Source of the DNA: Ephydatia muelleri
Lineage: Eukaryota > Porifera > Demospongiae > Spongillida > Spongillidae
Length of the DNA: 64,000 nucleotides
Direction: 5' to 3'
NCBI GenBank assembly: GCA_013339895.1
Contig: JABACO010000007.1
Location: 3,426,701 to 3,490,700 of the forward strand
The position numbers and the translations under genes are program-made. Below, piece by piece: positions 52,885-63,489 of the stretch (positions within the stretch are counted from its first letter, which is position 1; each line of letters begins with the position of its first letter). The notes under the pieces are model-generated. The model did not search any database. It was given only the letters and a program-made list of their open reading frames with translations, and was not told the origin of the DNA.

Positions 52885-54545
52885 ATATAGATGAAGACAT
52901 AGAAAGATATGTGAAGGGTTGTCACTCACAATTTTACAATTCATTCTATGCTCTGATCACAAGCTGTTGGAAAGAATCTTGGGTCCAAAGAAGGAGATAC
53001 CAAAACTGGCAGTTGGTAGACTTCTGAATCAGCGCTGGGCACTGCTTTTAAGCACTTATCATTATGTTCTGCGACACATTCAGGGAAAGGACAATGTAAT
53101 AATAATTAGCAGATGCATTGTCTAGATTGCCTGTCAAAACATTGAACTTTTCAACAATGGAAAGTATAGGACTGAACCATTCACTCCTAAAGGTACAGAT
53201 AGGAGATCTACCAGTAACAAAGAAAGAGTTGCAAAATGAAACAAAATGTGAGTACTTACTACTAAAGGTAAAAAGGTACATGGAGTCTGGTTGGCCCAGT
53301 GATAAAACACATATTTCAAAGGAGCACCTCACATTTTACGAGAAGAGAGAGTTGTTGTCTTGTGAAGAAGACATTCTACTATGGAATAGTAGGATAGTGG
53401 TACCTAAAAGCCTCCAAACCAGAATTTTGCACATGTTGCATGAAGGTCACCCAGGCATTAGGTCAATGAGGACATTAGCAAGAATATATGTGTGGTGGCC
53501 TAATATAGATGAAGACACAGAAAAATATGTGAAGGGTTGTCACTCATGTCAGGAGAATCGTCAAAATGAACCGGAAACACTGCTATACTCATGGAATGCA
53601 CCTACTGAGCCTTGGGTCAGGATTCACATTGATTATGCCGGGCCTTTTGAAGGAAAGTATTGGCTGATTGTTGTTGATGCATATTCCAAATGGCTGAAAA
53701 TTGTATCACATCAGTCCTAACAACATTGAGCACCATCAAGTCTCTGAGGGAGATTTTCAGTCGTTTTGAGGTTCCTAAGATAATTGTCTCAGACAATGGA
53801 ACACAATTTGCATCCAAGGAATTTGAGGCATTTTGTTATTCCAACAACATCATGCATGCAAAGTCGACGCCATATCACCCAAAGACCAATGGGTTGGCAG
53901 AAAGGGCTGTTAGAACATTTAAAGAAAGGATGAAGGCATCAAAGGGATCTGCAGCAGATTGGGAGCTGAGGTTACAGAGGTTCCTTATTGCAAACAGAAA
54001 CACGCCCCAGAAATCAACTGGAAGAGCTCCAGCTGAGTTACTGATTGGGCGGAAGATCAGAACAAAATTGGATTTGCTGAAGCCAGATGTATCGAAGAAC
54101 ATTGACAAAGCTGTGATTGAACAAAAATTACATCATGACAAACATGCAAATTCTATAATATTCACAACTGGGCAACATGTGTGGGTGCAAAATATCACAG
54201 GAAAAGGGTACCAGGCTAGTAAGGTAGTAAAGTGCAATAGTGAGGATTCATACTTGGTGGAGATCAATGGAAGGGTGGTGAAGAAACATAGTGATCAATT
54301 AAAAGTGAGGTACACGTCTGATGAAGATGACTCAGACAATGATGGAACTGTTCAGAAGTCATCATTTAAGCCAGCAGCACTCAGGGGAAGGGGTTGTCAG
54401 CGAACAACCAGTAGAAGAAGCAGCTGTGGAAGGAGAGGAGCACAGTGAAAGACCAAGGCAATCAAAATGTGCAAGAAGTCACCCAATACGACCATACGAC
54501 AAATACTTAGTGTACCCAGAGCTAAAGTGACAGGGGGAGATATGT
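52885..54545 (+). pseudogene. Ty3/gypsy pol fragment (gypsy-3)
   Basis: Plus-strand pieces: an RNase H end (CSDHKLLERILGPKKEIPKL, RWALLLSTYHYVLRHIQGKD), an integrase zinc-binding region (HEGHPGIRSMRTLARIYVWW, CHSCQENR), a core with HIDYAGPF, IVSDNGTQFASKEF and NGLAERAVRTFKERM (D, D, E present) and the C-terminal region (TTGQHVWVQN). A frameshift near 53700 splits the core. A polypurine tract CAGGGGGAGA (54531-54540) marks the end of the internal region, and LTR sequence begins TGTGGAATAG at 54543. A second, shorter copy of the zinc-binding segment (TATAGATGAAGACATAG, 52886) stands before the RNase H, so the fragment is rearranged. Confidence 0.78.
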
Positions 54546-54613
54546 GGAATAGTAACTATGAGTGGACAGTATGTATGTGACAGTATATGGGTCAGTTTCC
54601 GAGAAAATGATAC

Positions 54614-55345
54614 ATGGGACGGTGTCCAGCACAATCACCCTTCTGGAGTTTAAATTTTATCACTATAAAAATTGTACGTTACTCAATGTAGCATATCTTC
54701 ACAACGGTTTGATGTTTTACTTTCAAATTTCGTACACTTGTTCACACATCATTTCTCTCTGTGCAAACCTATTTTGGTGCTCTAAATATTTACCTTGCCA
54801 TGGTTGCAAAGGTCTCTAACCCAATGGGTTAGAATTCCACACTTCTCCAGATACGAGTGATGATAACGCGTCAAATTCAGAGTGTACATAGAAGAGTCCT
54901 GTAGCTATTGATTTCTGCAGATCGTTAAGTTTTTTCTTATCCGTTACGGAGATATAGATTTTCAAAGTAGCTCTTCATTTCTCGCCACTCACGTTAGCAA
55001 CCCACTATACCGATGCGATTATGTAATGGACACGCCTTTTCCCCAAAATTTACGTATGAACCCGGCGGGCTCGCTTTGAACTATAGCTGCTGCCAGGTCC
55101 GTGCGTAGGATTTTGGAAATGGGGGTTCGATTAACCGCCAGGGAATAAAGGGGGCGTCGATGACACAATACGTCGAAGTGCGGGGAAGCTTTGAGTATCG
55201 TTAAAAGTATTCTCCCATCAGTCACACAAGATCAGCCCTTTCTACTTCAGTGCACACAACATCAACCCTCTCTACTTCAGTGCACACAAGATCAGCCCTC
55301 TCTACTTCAGTGCACATGCACAAGATCGGTCCTCTCCACTTCAGA
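54614..55345 (+). repeat. Large inverted-repeat arm, left
   Basis: This 730-bp arm is the reverse complement of 62029-62372 plus 59041-59395. It begins ATGGGACGGTGTCCAGC. It contains a TAACCCAATGGGTTA palindrome (54828-54842) and ends with about four copies of a 30-bp repeat (ACACAAGATCAGCCCTCTCT type; two more copies than in the right arm). No transposase is recognised. Confidence 0.85.
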
Positions 55346-55645
55346 GATCCTCCTGTCCATCCACCACTCCCAGTTTCTTATTGCATCCTATTCCTGGAAT
55401 GCAAGAGCACCTGTCACACCCAGATGGGAAGAGACACTGGTGCTTGACGTTCATATCTATGGCATTCCCCACCACTTGGTCATGTTGCCCCCAATGATGA
55501 ACATGGAGTTCTATGACATTGACATAGTGGTGAGTAGGAGCGTGTGGTGGTGTTTGTAGTGTGTCCATTATTACTTGATAAGCTCTTGTCAGTGTGTCTA
55601 GAAATACGTGCCATTAATCTTAAGCTGAGCTGTTTGTGCATTTAC
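55346..55645 (+). repeat. Inner inverted duplication, plus copy, with a probable exon
   Basis: This segment is repeated in reverse at 56485-56795. It contains an exon-like stretch from an AG at 55344 to a GTGAGT donor at about 55530, reading SIHHSQFLIASYSWNARAPV, TPRWEETLVLDVHIYGIPHH and MLPPMMNMEFYDIDIV. The minus copy keeps nearly the same protein. I do not recognise the protein. A candidate next exon begins at 55783 (MAMQLPHYRLHKTFVLTYKS) after a CTAG acceptor. Confidence 0.5.
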
Positions 55646-56015
55646 ACTGTACATGTACATGTATGTGGTACATGGATTATATGTGTGGAAGGTGCATCGA
55701 TGGATATAAATTCTCACATATCTGGTGCATGTATGTTAGCACGTGGTACATTCACTCCCTCTCCCCCTTCCACCCCTCTGCTAGATGGCCATGCAGTTGC
55801 CACACTATCGCTTGCACAAGACGTTTGTGCTCACCTACAAGTCAACCAAAACCAGGTTTTCTATACCTCCTCCTACTCCCCCTACCTCCTTCTCCTCTTC
55901 AACCTCCTCCTTCTCTTCTCCTCTTCGTAGTGCTTGCAAATTTACAGTACACTGCATGACTTGCAATACCAATAGTTAAAGCTGAATTTTTCTTTGGACA
56001 CATGTCTCTTATCAT

Positions 56016-56275
56016 TTATTCATGAATTTTACGTTGATGCGTGTGCAGAGCAGTACTGGTATCATATTTATTATCACACATTGTGCATGCAAAGGACAAA
56101 GTCAGCTCAGATTTTTTCCTTCTTTTTCTTTTCCCTGGTTCAGTAGCACCATCCACATGGTGATTTTCACTAGCTAAAGTCTGAGAGATATCTTGATCAC
56201 TTGGTTGTGCTTTCTCTGATTGTCCTGGCTGACCCTCCATAGTAGGTAACACTGCTGCTTGTGCATGATACTTCT
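56016..56275 (-). CDS. C2H2 zinc-finger terminal exon (partial gene)
   Basis: The minus-strand frame after a long polypyrimidine tract and AG at about 56276 reads KYHAQAAVLPTMEGQPGQSE, a basic patch (GKRKRRKKSE) and FACTMCDNKYDTSTALHTHQRKIHE-type C2H2 finger (C-X2-C-X12-H-X4-H) before the stop at 56016. The upstream exon is probably the one in 56485-56795 on the same strand. The basic patch would serve nuclear import and the finger nucleic-acid binding (inference). A decayed counterpart may exist on the plus strand near 55930. Confidence 0.5.
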
Positions 56276-56484
56276 TTTTAGGGGTGAGGAGGAAGGGAGG
56301 ATGGAAAGGGAGGGGAGGAGGAGGGGGAGGGGTGGATGCAATGGGAAGGAAGGTTGAAGGAGGAGGAAGGATGGTAGGTAGGAGGGAGAGGAGGAGATGG
56401 AGGAAGAGGAGAGGGAGGAGGAAGAGGGAGAGGAGAAGAGGAGGAGGAGGTAGGGGGAGGAGGAGGAGGCATAGAAAACCTGGT
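56276..56484 (-). repeat. Polypyrimidine tract upstream of the zinc-finger exon
   Basis: On the minus strand this is a run of CCTCCT/CTCTTC type, about 200 bp, partly shared with the plus copy at 55855-55925. It resembles an intron with an expanded polypyrimidine tract. ORFs of Pro/Ser or Gly/Arg repeats over it are not genes. Confidence 0.7.
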
Positions 56485-56795
56485 TGTGGTTGAATGCACA
56501 AACAGCTCAGCTTAAGATTAATGGCACGTATTTCTAGACACACTGACAAGAGCTTATCAAGTAATAATGGACACACTACAAACACCACCACACGCTCCTA
56601 CTCACCACTATGTCAATGTCATAGAACTCCATGTTCATCATTGGGGGCAACATGACCAAGTGGTGGGGAATGCCATGGATATGAACATCAAGCACCAGTG
56701 TCTCCTCCCATCTGGGTGTGACAGGTGCTCTTGCATTCCAGCAATAGGATGCAATAAGAATCTGGGAGTGGTAGATGGACGGGAGGACACACTCA
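56485..56795 (-). repeat. Inner inverted duplication, minus copy, with a probable exon
   Basis: Reverse complement of 55346-55645 at about 96% identity. The minus-strand exon reads SIYHSQILIASYCWNARAPV, WEETLVLDVHIHGIPHHLVM and MNMEFYDIDIV before a GTGAGT donor (about 56610). Amino-acid changes from the plus copy are few (Phe to Ile, Ser to Cys, Tyr to His), so coding sequence is well preserved. It lies upstream of the zinc-finger exon on this strand. About 200 bp of the plus copy (55650-55840) is missing at the matching place. Confidence 0.5.
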
Positions 56796-57043
56796 CACAT
56801 CCTCATACACCCTCTGACACCATACAGGCATCCACATACATGTAAACTAAGGTACACCTGTGCAATCCATTTTTGTACGTACCACTGATACACACACATC
56901 AAAGAAGTTGTCTCCAGATGCTGTGGTACACACAGAGTCATTTCCAGGTTTTAGAAGCTGGTATGGATACGTTGGCATGGTCCCAGCCTATTTTCCTAAC
57001 ATCCAGTCTGCTAGCATGAGTAGTAGAAGGAATGGCTGGTAAG

Positions 57044-57045
<2 letters not shown>

Positions 57046-57092
<47 letters not shown>

Positions 57093-57232
57093 GTGTGTGT
57101 GTGTGTGTGTGTGTGTTATGTGTGTGTGTGTGCGTGTTATGTGTGTGTTATGTGTGTGTTATGTGTGTTATGTGTGTGTATGTGTGTGTGTGTGTTATGT
57201 GTGTGTGTATGTGTGCGTATGTGTGTGTGAAA
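57046..57232 (+). repeat. GT microsatellite with TTATGTGTG interruptions
   Basis: A long GTGTGT run with regular TTATGTG and TATGTG variants. The Cys/Val ORFs are artefacts. Confidence 0.95.
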
Positions 57233-57235
57233 AGG

Positions 57236-57944
57236 GTTACCATGAGTGCAGAGAAGGGTGGCCATGAGTGCAGAGAAGGGTGACCATGAGTGCAGAGAAG
57301 GGTGGTCATGAGTGCAGAGAAGGGTGACCATGAGTGCAGAGAAGGGTGACCATGAGTGCAGAGAAGGGTGACCATGGGTGCAGAAAAGGGTGACCATGAG
57401 TGCAGAGAAGTGTGGCCATGAGTGCAGAGAAGGTGACCATGAGTGCAGAGAAGGGTGACCATGAGTGTAGAGAAGGGTGACCATGAGTGCAGAGAAAGGT
57501 GACCATGAGTGCAGAGAAGGGTGGTCATGAGTGCAGAGAAGGGTGACCATGAGTGCAGAAAAGGGTGACCATGAGTGCAGAGAAGGGTGACCATGAGTGC
57601 AGAAAAGGGTGACCATGAGTGCAGAGAAGGGTGGCCATGAGTGCAAAGAAAGGTGACCATGAGTGCAGAGAAGGGTGACCATGAGTGCAGAAAAGGGTGA
57701 TGAGTGCAGAGAAGGGTGCAGAGAAGGGTGGCCATGAGTGCAGATAAGGGTGACCATGAGTGCAGAGAAAGGTGGCCATGAGTGCAGATAAGGGTGACCA
57801 TGAGTGCAGAGAAGGGTGGCCATGAGTGCAGAGAAGGGTGACCATGAGTGCAGAGAAGGATGACCATGAGTGCAGAGAAGGGTGACCATGAGTGCAGAGA
57901 AGGGTGGCCATGAGTGCAGATAAGGGTGGTCAGAGAAGGGTGAC
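57236..57944 (+). repeat. 22-bp minisatellite
   Basis: About 31 copies of GAGTGCAGAGAAGGGTGACCAT with point variants (GGCCAT, GGTCAT, AAAAGG, GATAAGG) and a few deleted units near 57700-57730. The unit length of 22 is not divisible by three, so all frames read through a 22-residue repeat. The 291-residue minus-strand ORF is therefore a by-product. Confidence 0.95.
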
Positions 57945-59040
57945 CATTGTATGTCTGTGTGTGCGTGTGTGTGTTTGTGTGAAACAGTCATAGATAGAGT
58001 AATAGCTAGCAAGGAAGCATCCTAGGTTTGACTGATGCATACGTCGAACAGACATAAGATGCCCTCCTATTTGCTTCCCCTTGCCATTACGAGTTTGCAG
58101 ACAAGTGGGGGACATCCCAAATAACCAACCTTTCACTGTGTCCAATGGTGATGCTGAACATGATAATGGTGCAGCACTAGGTGAAGGTTGCGACCATGTG
58201 GCTCTAGTATACCAAGAGGAAGTTATGTCCACCTACTACAGTGAGAGATGAAGTCTCCTTCAATCATCACCTAGGATTAGATTGCAAATAGCAATGCACA
58301 AGGTAGAACATAACAAAAGATGGATTAAAGTAGGATATGGAGCACGTAGTAAAGAAAATCAATGGGCAGCAAATAGGAAGTGAATTAATGCCCATAGCAC
58401 ATAAATACAGCATGGATACATATAGGCTTATGGTAAGAGCAAATTAATATTTGGGTAGAAAGAAAAGCAGAAAATATGAATGGTCTAGAGGAATATGCCA
58501 TACAGAGTAGAGGTAGTCAGGGTACCAGATAACTGAAGTCATCCGGTCCCCAGACTAGTGTAGAGGGTGAAGAAGGTGGTCCCATGATTAGAAGGCATGG
58601 TACATGCATGCTTACATGTACTGAGCAGATATAGAAAAAGGGTGCACAATGTAAACTACTATGACCCAAGCGATACATTATCATCATAATACATATGAAC
58701 GTCGAGCGATACTGTTTCATGTTGAAACATACCGTACGAAACACAATCGTCTGATCTACTATACCATGTAGCATTGGTAGCAACTGCTAGGCCCGTGCGC
58801 AGTGGGTTCGATCGACCCCCCCACCCCCGGCCCGGTTCCTCCCGATCGAAAATGGCGACACGTAAAAGACTCAGTGGTAGCAATCAGAAGCAAGGCGATA
58901 TCATCATGCAAATACTTTCGACATTGTACCGATCATATTGATAATATGCCATCTGATGGTACAGGGAGCATATATAACCACTGACCTACAGTCTCTCTCG
59001 CACTGACTCTCAATCTGATCGCATGTCTGTGTGCATTTAC
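57945..59040. other. No gene recognised
   Basis: Interior of the large inverted-repeat structure. A GCCCGTGCGCAG block with a run of C (58790-58830) resembles small hAT ends and recurs in diverged form in the left arm (55097) and right arm (59245). No coding region is convincing. Confidence 0.4.
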
Positions 59041-59395
59041 GTGGAGAGGACTGACCTTGTGTCTGAAGTGGAGAGGACCGATCTTGTGCATGTGCACTGA
59101 AGTAGAGAGGGCTGATCTTGTGTGACTGATGGGAGAATACTTTTAACGATGCTCAAAGCTTCCCCGCACTTCGACGTATTTTGTCATCGACGCCCCATTT
59201 ATTCCCTGGCGGTTAATCGAACCCCCATTTCCAAAATCCTACGCACGGGCCTGGCAGCAGCTAATAGTTCAAAGCGGGCCCGCCGGGTTCATACGTAAAT
59301 TTTGGGGAAAAGGCGTGTCCATTACATAATCGCATCGGTATAGTGGGTTGCTAACGTGAGTGGCGAGAAATGAAGAGCTACTTTGAAAATCTATA
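59041..59395 (-). repeat. Large inverted-repeat arm, right (inner part)
   Basis: Reverse complement of about 54950-55345, with fewer copies of the 30-bp tandem unit. It is split from its outer part (62029-62372) by a hAT insertion. Confidence 0.85.
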
Positions 59396-62028
59396 CAAGG
59401 CCGTAGATAAGGGGGAGCTTGGGGGGGCACGTGCCCCCCCAAATTTTCTATCGCATTTTATAAAAATTATTACAGTGCAATCACGTGCGTGGCAATCGCA
59501 ATGTCAATATTGAAGTATATTGTGCCGTTACGGCCCGGGGTATCATCAAAGGCTTATCCTGCATGCGAATCTTCCTCATGAGATTAAAAGCCTCGTAGGC
59601 GGGATGAAATTAAAAGGCATCATTGCCTTTCTTCAGTCCCTCAGTCTTATCGAGAGTGAGCATACACTGAAGTTATTAAGCTTGCCAAACTTATTATTGT
59701 CATGCCTGCCACCAACGCAGTCAGCGAACGAACCTTCAGTGCCTTGCGACGATTAAAGACCTGGCTACGAAGTACAATGCACCAATCAAGGTTAAACTGG
59801 TGCATGCTACTGCATGTTCACAAAGATGAATCAGACAAGCTTGACCTTGCAATCATTGGCAATGAATTTGCAAGCCGCAATTCCAGTCGCCAAGAATTGT
59901 CATGGCCAGAAATGAAGGACATGAGTGAATATGTAAGGTTGTGATAGAGATTTGAGAATTCTGATTTCACCAATAACTTTGCCACCTTTTTTAATGATTT
60001 ATCATGTTTCAAGACAAGAAATTATTAATTCAAATCAATTAACTAAAATTATTTTTTTTCAAATTGAATTCCAAACAGGTTTAGTATTCTCTAAAAATCG
60101 GTCTGATTATAATATACGTGTATCATGTAAAGAACATTAAGCATCCATTAATTAAATTCAAGACAAATTAACTAATTAAATCGAGCATAATTAATTATAT
60201 TCATAAACGTATGTCATTATGTGCGTCATCTTTTGAATATTGATGTATCGTCTGCTCACGAGACTTCTGCTCACGAGACTTCTGCTCACGAGACCATTAA
60301 AATAGTAAGACTACGCCAAACCTCCGTTTCTGCAACGAGAAAAACAGTACTCCCACCTGATGTGGATTGATGCAGCGCAAGTGCGCAAATTAAAAATTCT
60401 GCGTGCCAGACTAGTGTATAATAACAACAGGTCCTGACATGTTTTTGTTGTTGCCCAAACACTATCAAAACTATATCCTACATACGCATGCACAAATTTA
60501 GTTGAGCGTTTTGTTTGTTCCCAGGCCATCCAAGTAATTTCTTGCATTCTCACGCGACACAATAGTGGAACTAATCATGATAACCGATTGAGTATTTTAA
60601 CGCGAGGTGTCGCTACATCAGGCGGGAATGAGAATAGTAGTGCCGTTTCGTTGGCGTAAGTTAAGCCAAAGCGTTCGAAGCTATCAAACAGCACATGGAG
60701 AAATTTCTGTTGTATACATGTAGCTCACGATTATTTACCCATCTGAATCATTTTTAATGTGCTGGTGCAATTTGCATGGTCATATCAGCAAAAAGCATAG
60801 TGGGTTTAGATAATCGTGGGATTCGGGGATAAAAACACGAAGTTAAAGCAAGATCCCACAATATACATTTACCATACAGAAAAGATGTAGTATAATGCGT
60901 TGAAAAAGGACGTCCATAGCTATAACCATGTACAAGTTGTGTAACATGTGTGATTACAAGGAGATGTACATTTACGATTTTTAATATATCCTAAACAAAT
61001 TTAGGAAAGCGTCATATCATGCACACATACGAACGGCTTAAAACCCTGGAACAACTCTTGTGCATGGATATTAGGTGCGCAAAGTACAGTGGTAAAGCCC
61101 GCTACATGTACATGATTATCTGTTGGAATGCACCCTTCATTCATAGACCAGTGGATGTTTGAAGGCAAACATTATGACCTCCTGCAGGCAACATCATGCA
61201 GAGCTCATTCAAAACATCTATAGTACAGGAGTAACAAGAGAGACAATATATAGATCATAATTGCAGACAACCTATAGACCTTATTCACAGCATGGTCTAG
61301 CCAGAGAATCAATTCCATGTACTCGCGAGGTACAGCGATTTAAGAAGTTACGGATGTACATGTATGTATAGCATGTAACGACCAGTGTACTGTACAATAA
61401 TTAACCATAACGTTTAATAATGTCATGCTGCACGACCTAGAAAAGTCCATTTTGAATCATCTGTGTATGTGGCAAAATTAACACCATAGTATAAGTATAT
61501 GGCCAGATGATTTGGCCTTTAGGATCTGCCTTGGAAACTTGAGTAGTGGGTCTACACGGCGTGCTATAAGGGAGAAACGGTTGATAAATGCACCATCTTC
61601 CATTCAATGTATGTATTTTCATAAAACCCAGTTTCGAATTAGCTGTGTGCACATTTTGGCGGAACAAAATAATACAAGAAGTTCCATTCAGAGTACCTTT
61701 ATCACAATTTTGCCTGGAAACATAGTTACGGTCTCCAGCAAAGAATTGTACACGTTTGAATGCAAATCTCCATAGACGTTCCATACTTCAATTTTTCATG
61801 ACGCGCGTCGCGGGTTTCAAGTATTCATGTCCGCTATTTCTGGCCATGTTTGGTATTTTTCCTTAATGAGTGTATATGAAACGCGCGCATGCATGCAAGA
61901 TATGGTTCAAATCAAATTGTGAATACATGTAGGCTTATACGTACAGGACATACCTATAAAATTTAGACCACATTGACATTCAGACCTATTGTGCCCCCCC
62001 CAAACTATAAAAGTTATCTACGGCCCTG
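59396..62028 (+). mobile_element. hAT-like element with 5-bp target duplication
   Basis: Ends CAAGGCCGTAGATAA and TTATCTACGGCCCTG are inverted repeats. CTATA flanks both sides (59391-59395, 62029-62033), and the uninterrupted site AATCTATATCTCC is present, reversed, in the left arm at about 54950-54962. Each end has a G or C run next to GCACGTGCCCC or GTGCCCC. A hAT C-terminal coding remnant is at 59520-59944. Some hAT groups make 5-bp duplications, so assignment is reasonable. The remaining 2 kb has no recognised gene; a CTGCTCACGAGACTT triplet repeat is at 60251-60292. Confidence 0.8.
59520..59944 (+). pseudogene. hAT transposase C-terminal remnant
   Basis: In the frame from about 59660 it reads VIKLAKLIIVMPATNAVSER followed by TFSALRRLKTWLRSTMHQSR, the hAT dimerisation domain with the P-x-(S/T)N-x-x-x-E-R-x-F-S core. 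It ends SWPEMKDMSEYVRL at 59944. A frameshift upstream and loss of the catalytic core make it non-functional. It resembles the C-terminus of the deletion derivative at 29116. Confidence 0.7.
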
Positions 62029-62372
62029 CTATATCTCCGTAACGGATAAGAAAAAAACTTAACGATCTGCAGAAATCAATAGCTACAGGACTCTTCTATG
62101 TACACTCCGAATTTGACGCGTTATCATCACTCATATCTGGAGAAGTGTGGAATTCTAACCCATTGGGTTAGAGACCTTTGCAACCATGGCATGGTAAATA
62201 TTTAGAGCACCATAATAGGTTTTTACAGAGAGAAATGATGTGTGAACAAGTGTACGAAATTTGAAAGTAAAACATCAAACCGTTGTGAAGATATGCTACG
62301 TTGAGTAACGTACAATTTTTATAGTGATAAAATTTAAACTCCAGAAGGGTGATTTGCTGGACACCGTCCCAT
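62029..62372 (-). repeat. Large inverted-repeat arm, right (outer part)
   Basis: Reverse complement of 54614-54962, ending GACACCGTCCCAT. Includes the palindrome TAACCCATTGGGTTA (62156-62170), one base different from the left arm. Confidence 0.88.
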
Positions 62373-62384
62373 ATATATATAAAA

Positions 62385-62720
62385 GTTATAACAATCATTC
62401 ACGTTTGAATCGCTATAACTTCCGAATGGTACACGCCATTGACTTCCTATTTTCAACACTTCATATACTACACCATTTCTCTACGGTAAAATACTTTTTG
62501 GGGTCTTGCACTTGCTCCGTGCCCGTATTGCAACGTCCGATACCCCACAGGGTATAACTTTCGGCAGGAGTAATCAAATCGCTTCAAATTCGGTTTGTAG
62601 GTAGAGGGGTCCTATAGCTATTGATTTGTTCTGTTCGTTAATTTTCACTCTATCCGTTGCGGAGATACAGGTGTGCAAAGTAATGCACATTTCCTGCCCA
62701 GGCAACCCTAGTTCCATTCT
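62385..62720 (+). repeat. Diverged direct relative of the inverted-repeat arm
   Basis: In plus orientation this follows the same order as the left arm: a GATACCCCACAGGGTAT palindrome where the arm has TAACCCAATGGGTTA, then TCAAATTCGG, then GGTCCTATAGCTATTGATTT and ATCCGTTGCGGAGATACA (arm: GTCCTGTAGCTATTGATTTC and ATCCGTTACGGAGATATA). It is clearly related but old. The sequence from 62721 to 63480 shows no gene. Confidence 0.6.
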
Positions 62721-63489
62721 CCCATTCCGCATGAATATTAATCACTTCCTTGTTCCGCCCAATCTCCGCCTTAAACTAAGCTATATAGCCGTTTGCAACT
62801 CAGTGTCTGTTTGTTTTTTGTAGTTTTTTGTTGTTTTGTTTTCTTTTCTGAGGCTATACGGGTCAAAGAAGATGAGTTATCACTTCGTATGACGATCGTA
62901 CCGAATTAACGGATCCAAGTGAATGGTTGTCAGCTAGCGCCTGATGGTTGTCGCCGCCTCCCACGTCGCGGACCCGCGTAAGGATTTTATTTTCCTAGTC
63001 ACTCGCATCATCGTTCGGTACCTAGTAGTGTATTATAAAGCTTTCCCACATTCGCTTGCTTAACTTCATTCCTGTCACGCCCACTCGGCTACACTGCAAG
63101 CAGAGATAATTTACTAAGATTCAGCAGATGCAATTAGTACCATACACATGCATGCATACTGATACTGTTGCGCAGTGCGTACTGTGCATGCATGCAGCGG
63201 CAAAATCCAATCACGTGCCATTGCATTAATTATATTATGCATAAGGAATATTCATTTAGCCGTTCTGGTAAGAGCTCTCCATCGTTTGTTCTTATATAAG
63301 CAATCTTGGAAATGAAGTCTCTAAACTCTGCCTGCGGTGGCAGCACTTACCAAATTCATAACCCCGCGGGTTGCAACTTAGTCATCACAGATTCCTCGTC
63401 ACTTTATCAAAGACGGTCCAGAACCGCGGAACACCCTGTATCTGAGCTTGAGCATGGACTAGTGGTACACTGCTGGTAGGGGTGCAGTT

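Noticed and set aside
57137-58012. 291-residue minus-strand ORF of HSWSPFSALMVTLLCT-type repeats
   Set aside because: The repeat is open in all three minus frames because the DNA unit is 22 bp, so the ORF is no evidence of a gene.
58790-58830. tRNA-like GGGTTCGATCGACCCC segment
   Set aside because: It resembles a T-arm by chance, but there is no acceptor, D or anticodon arm at the right distances.
61437-61784. 115-residue minus-strand ORF in the hAT element
   Set aside because: No recognisable motif and no relation to hAT transposase; an overlapping plus-strand ORF is equally long.
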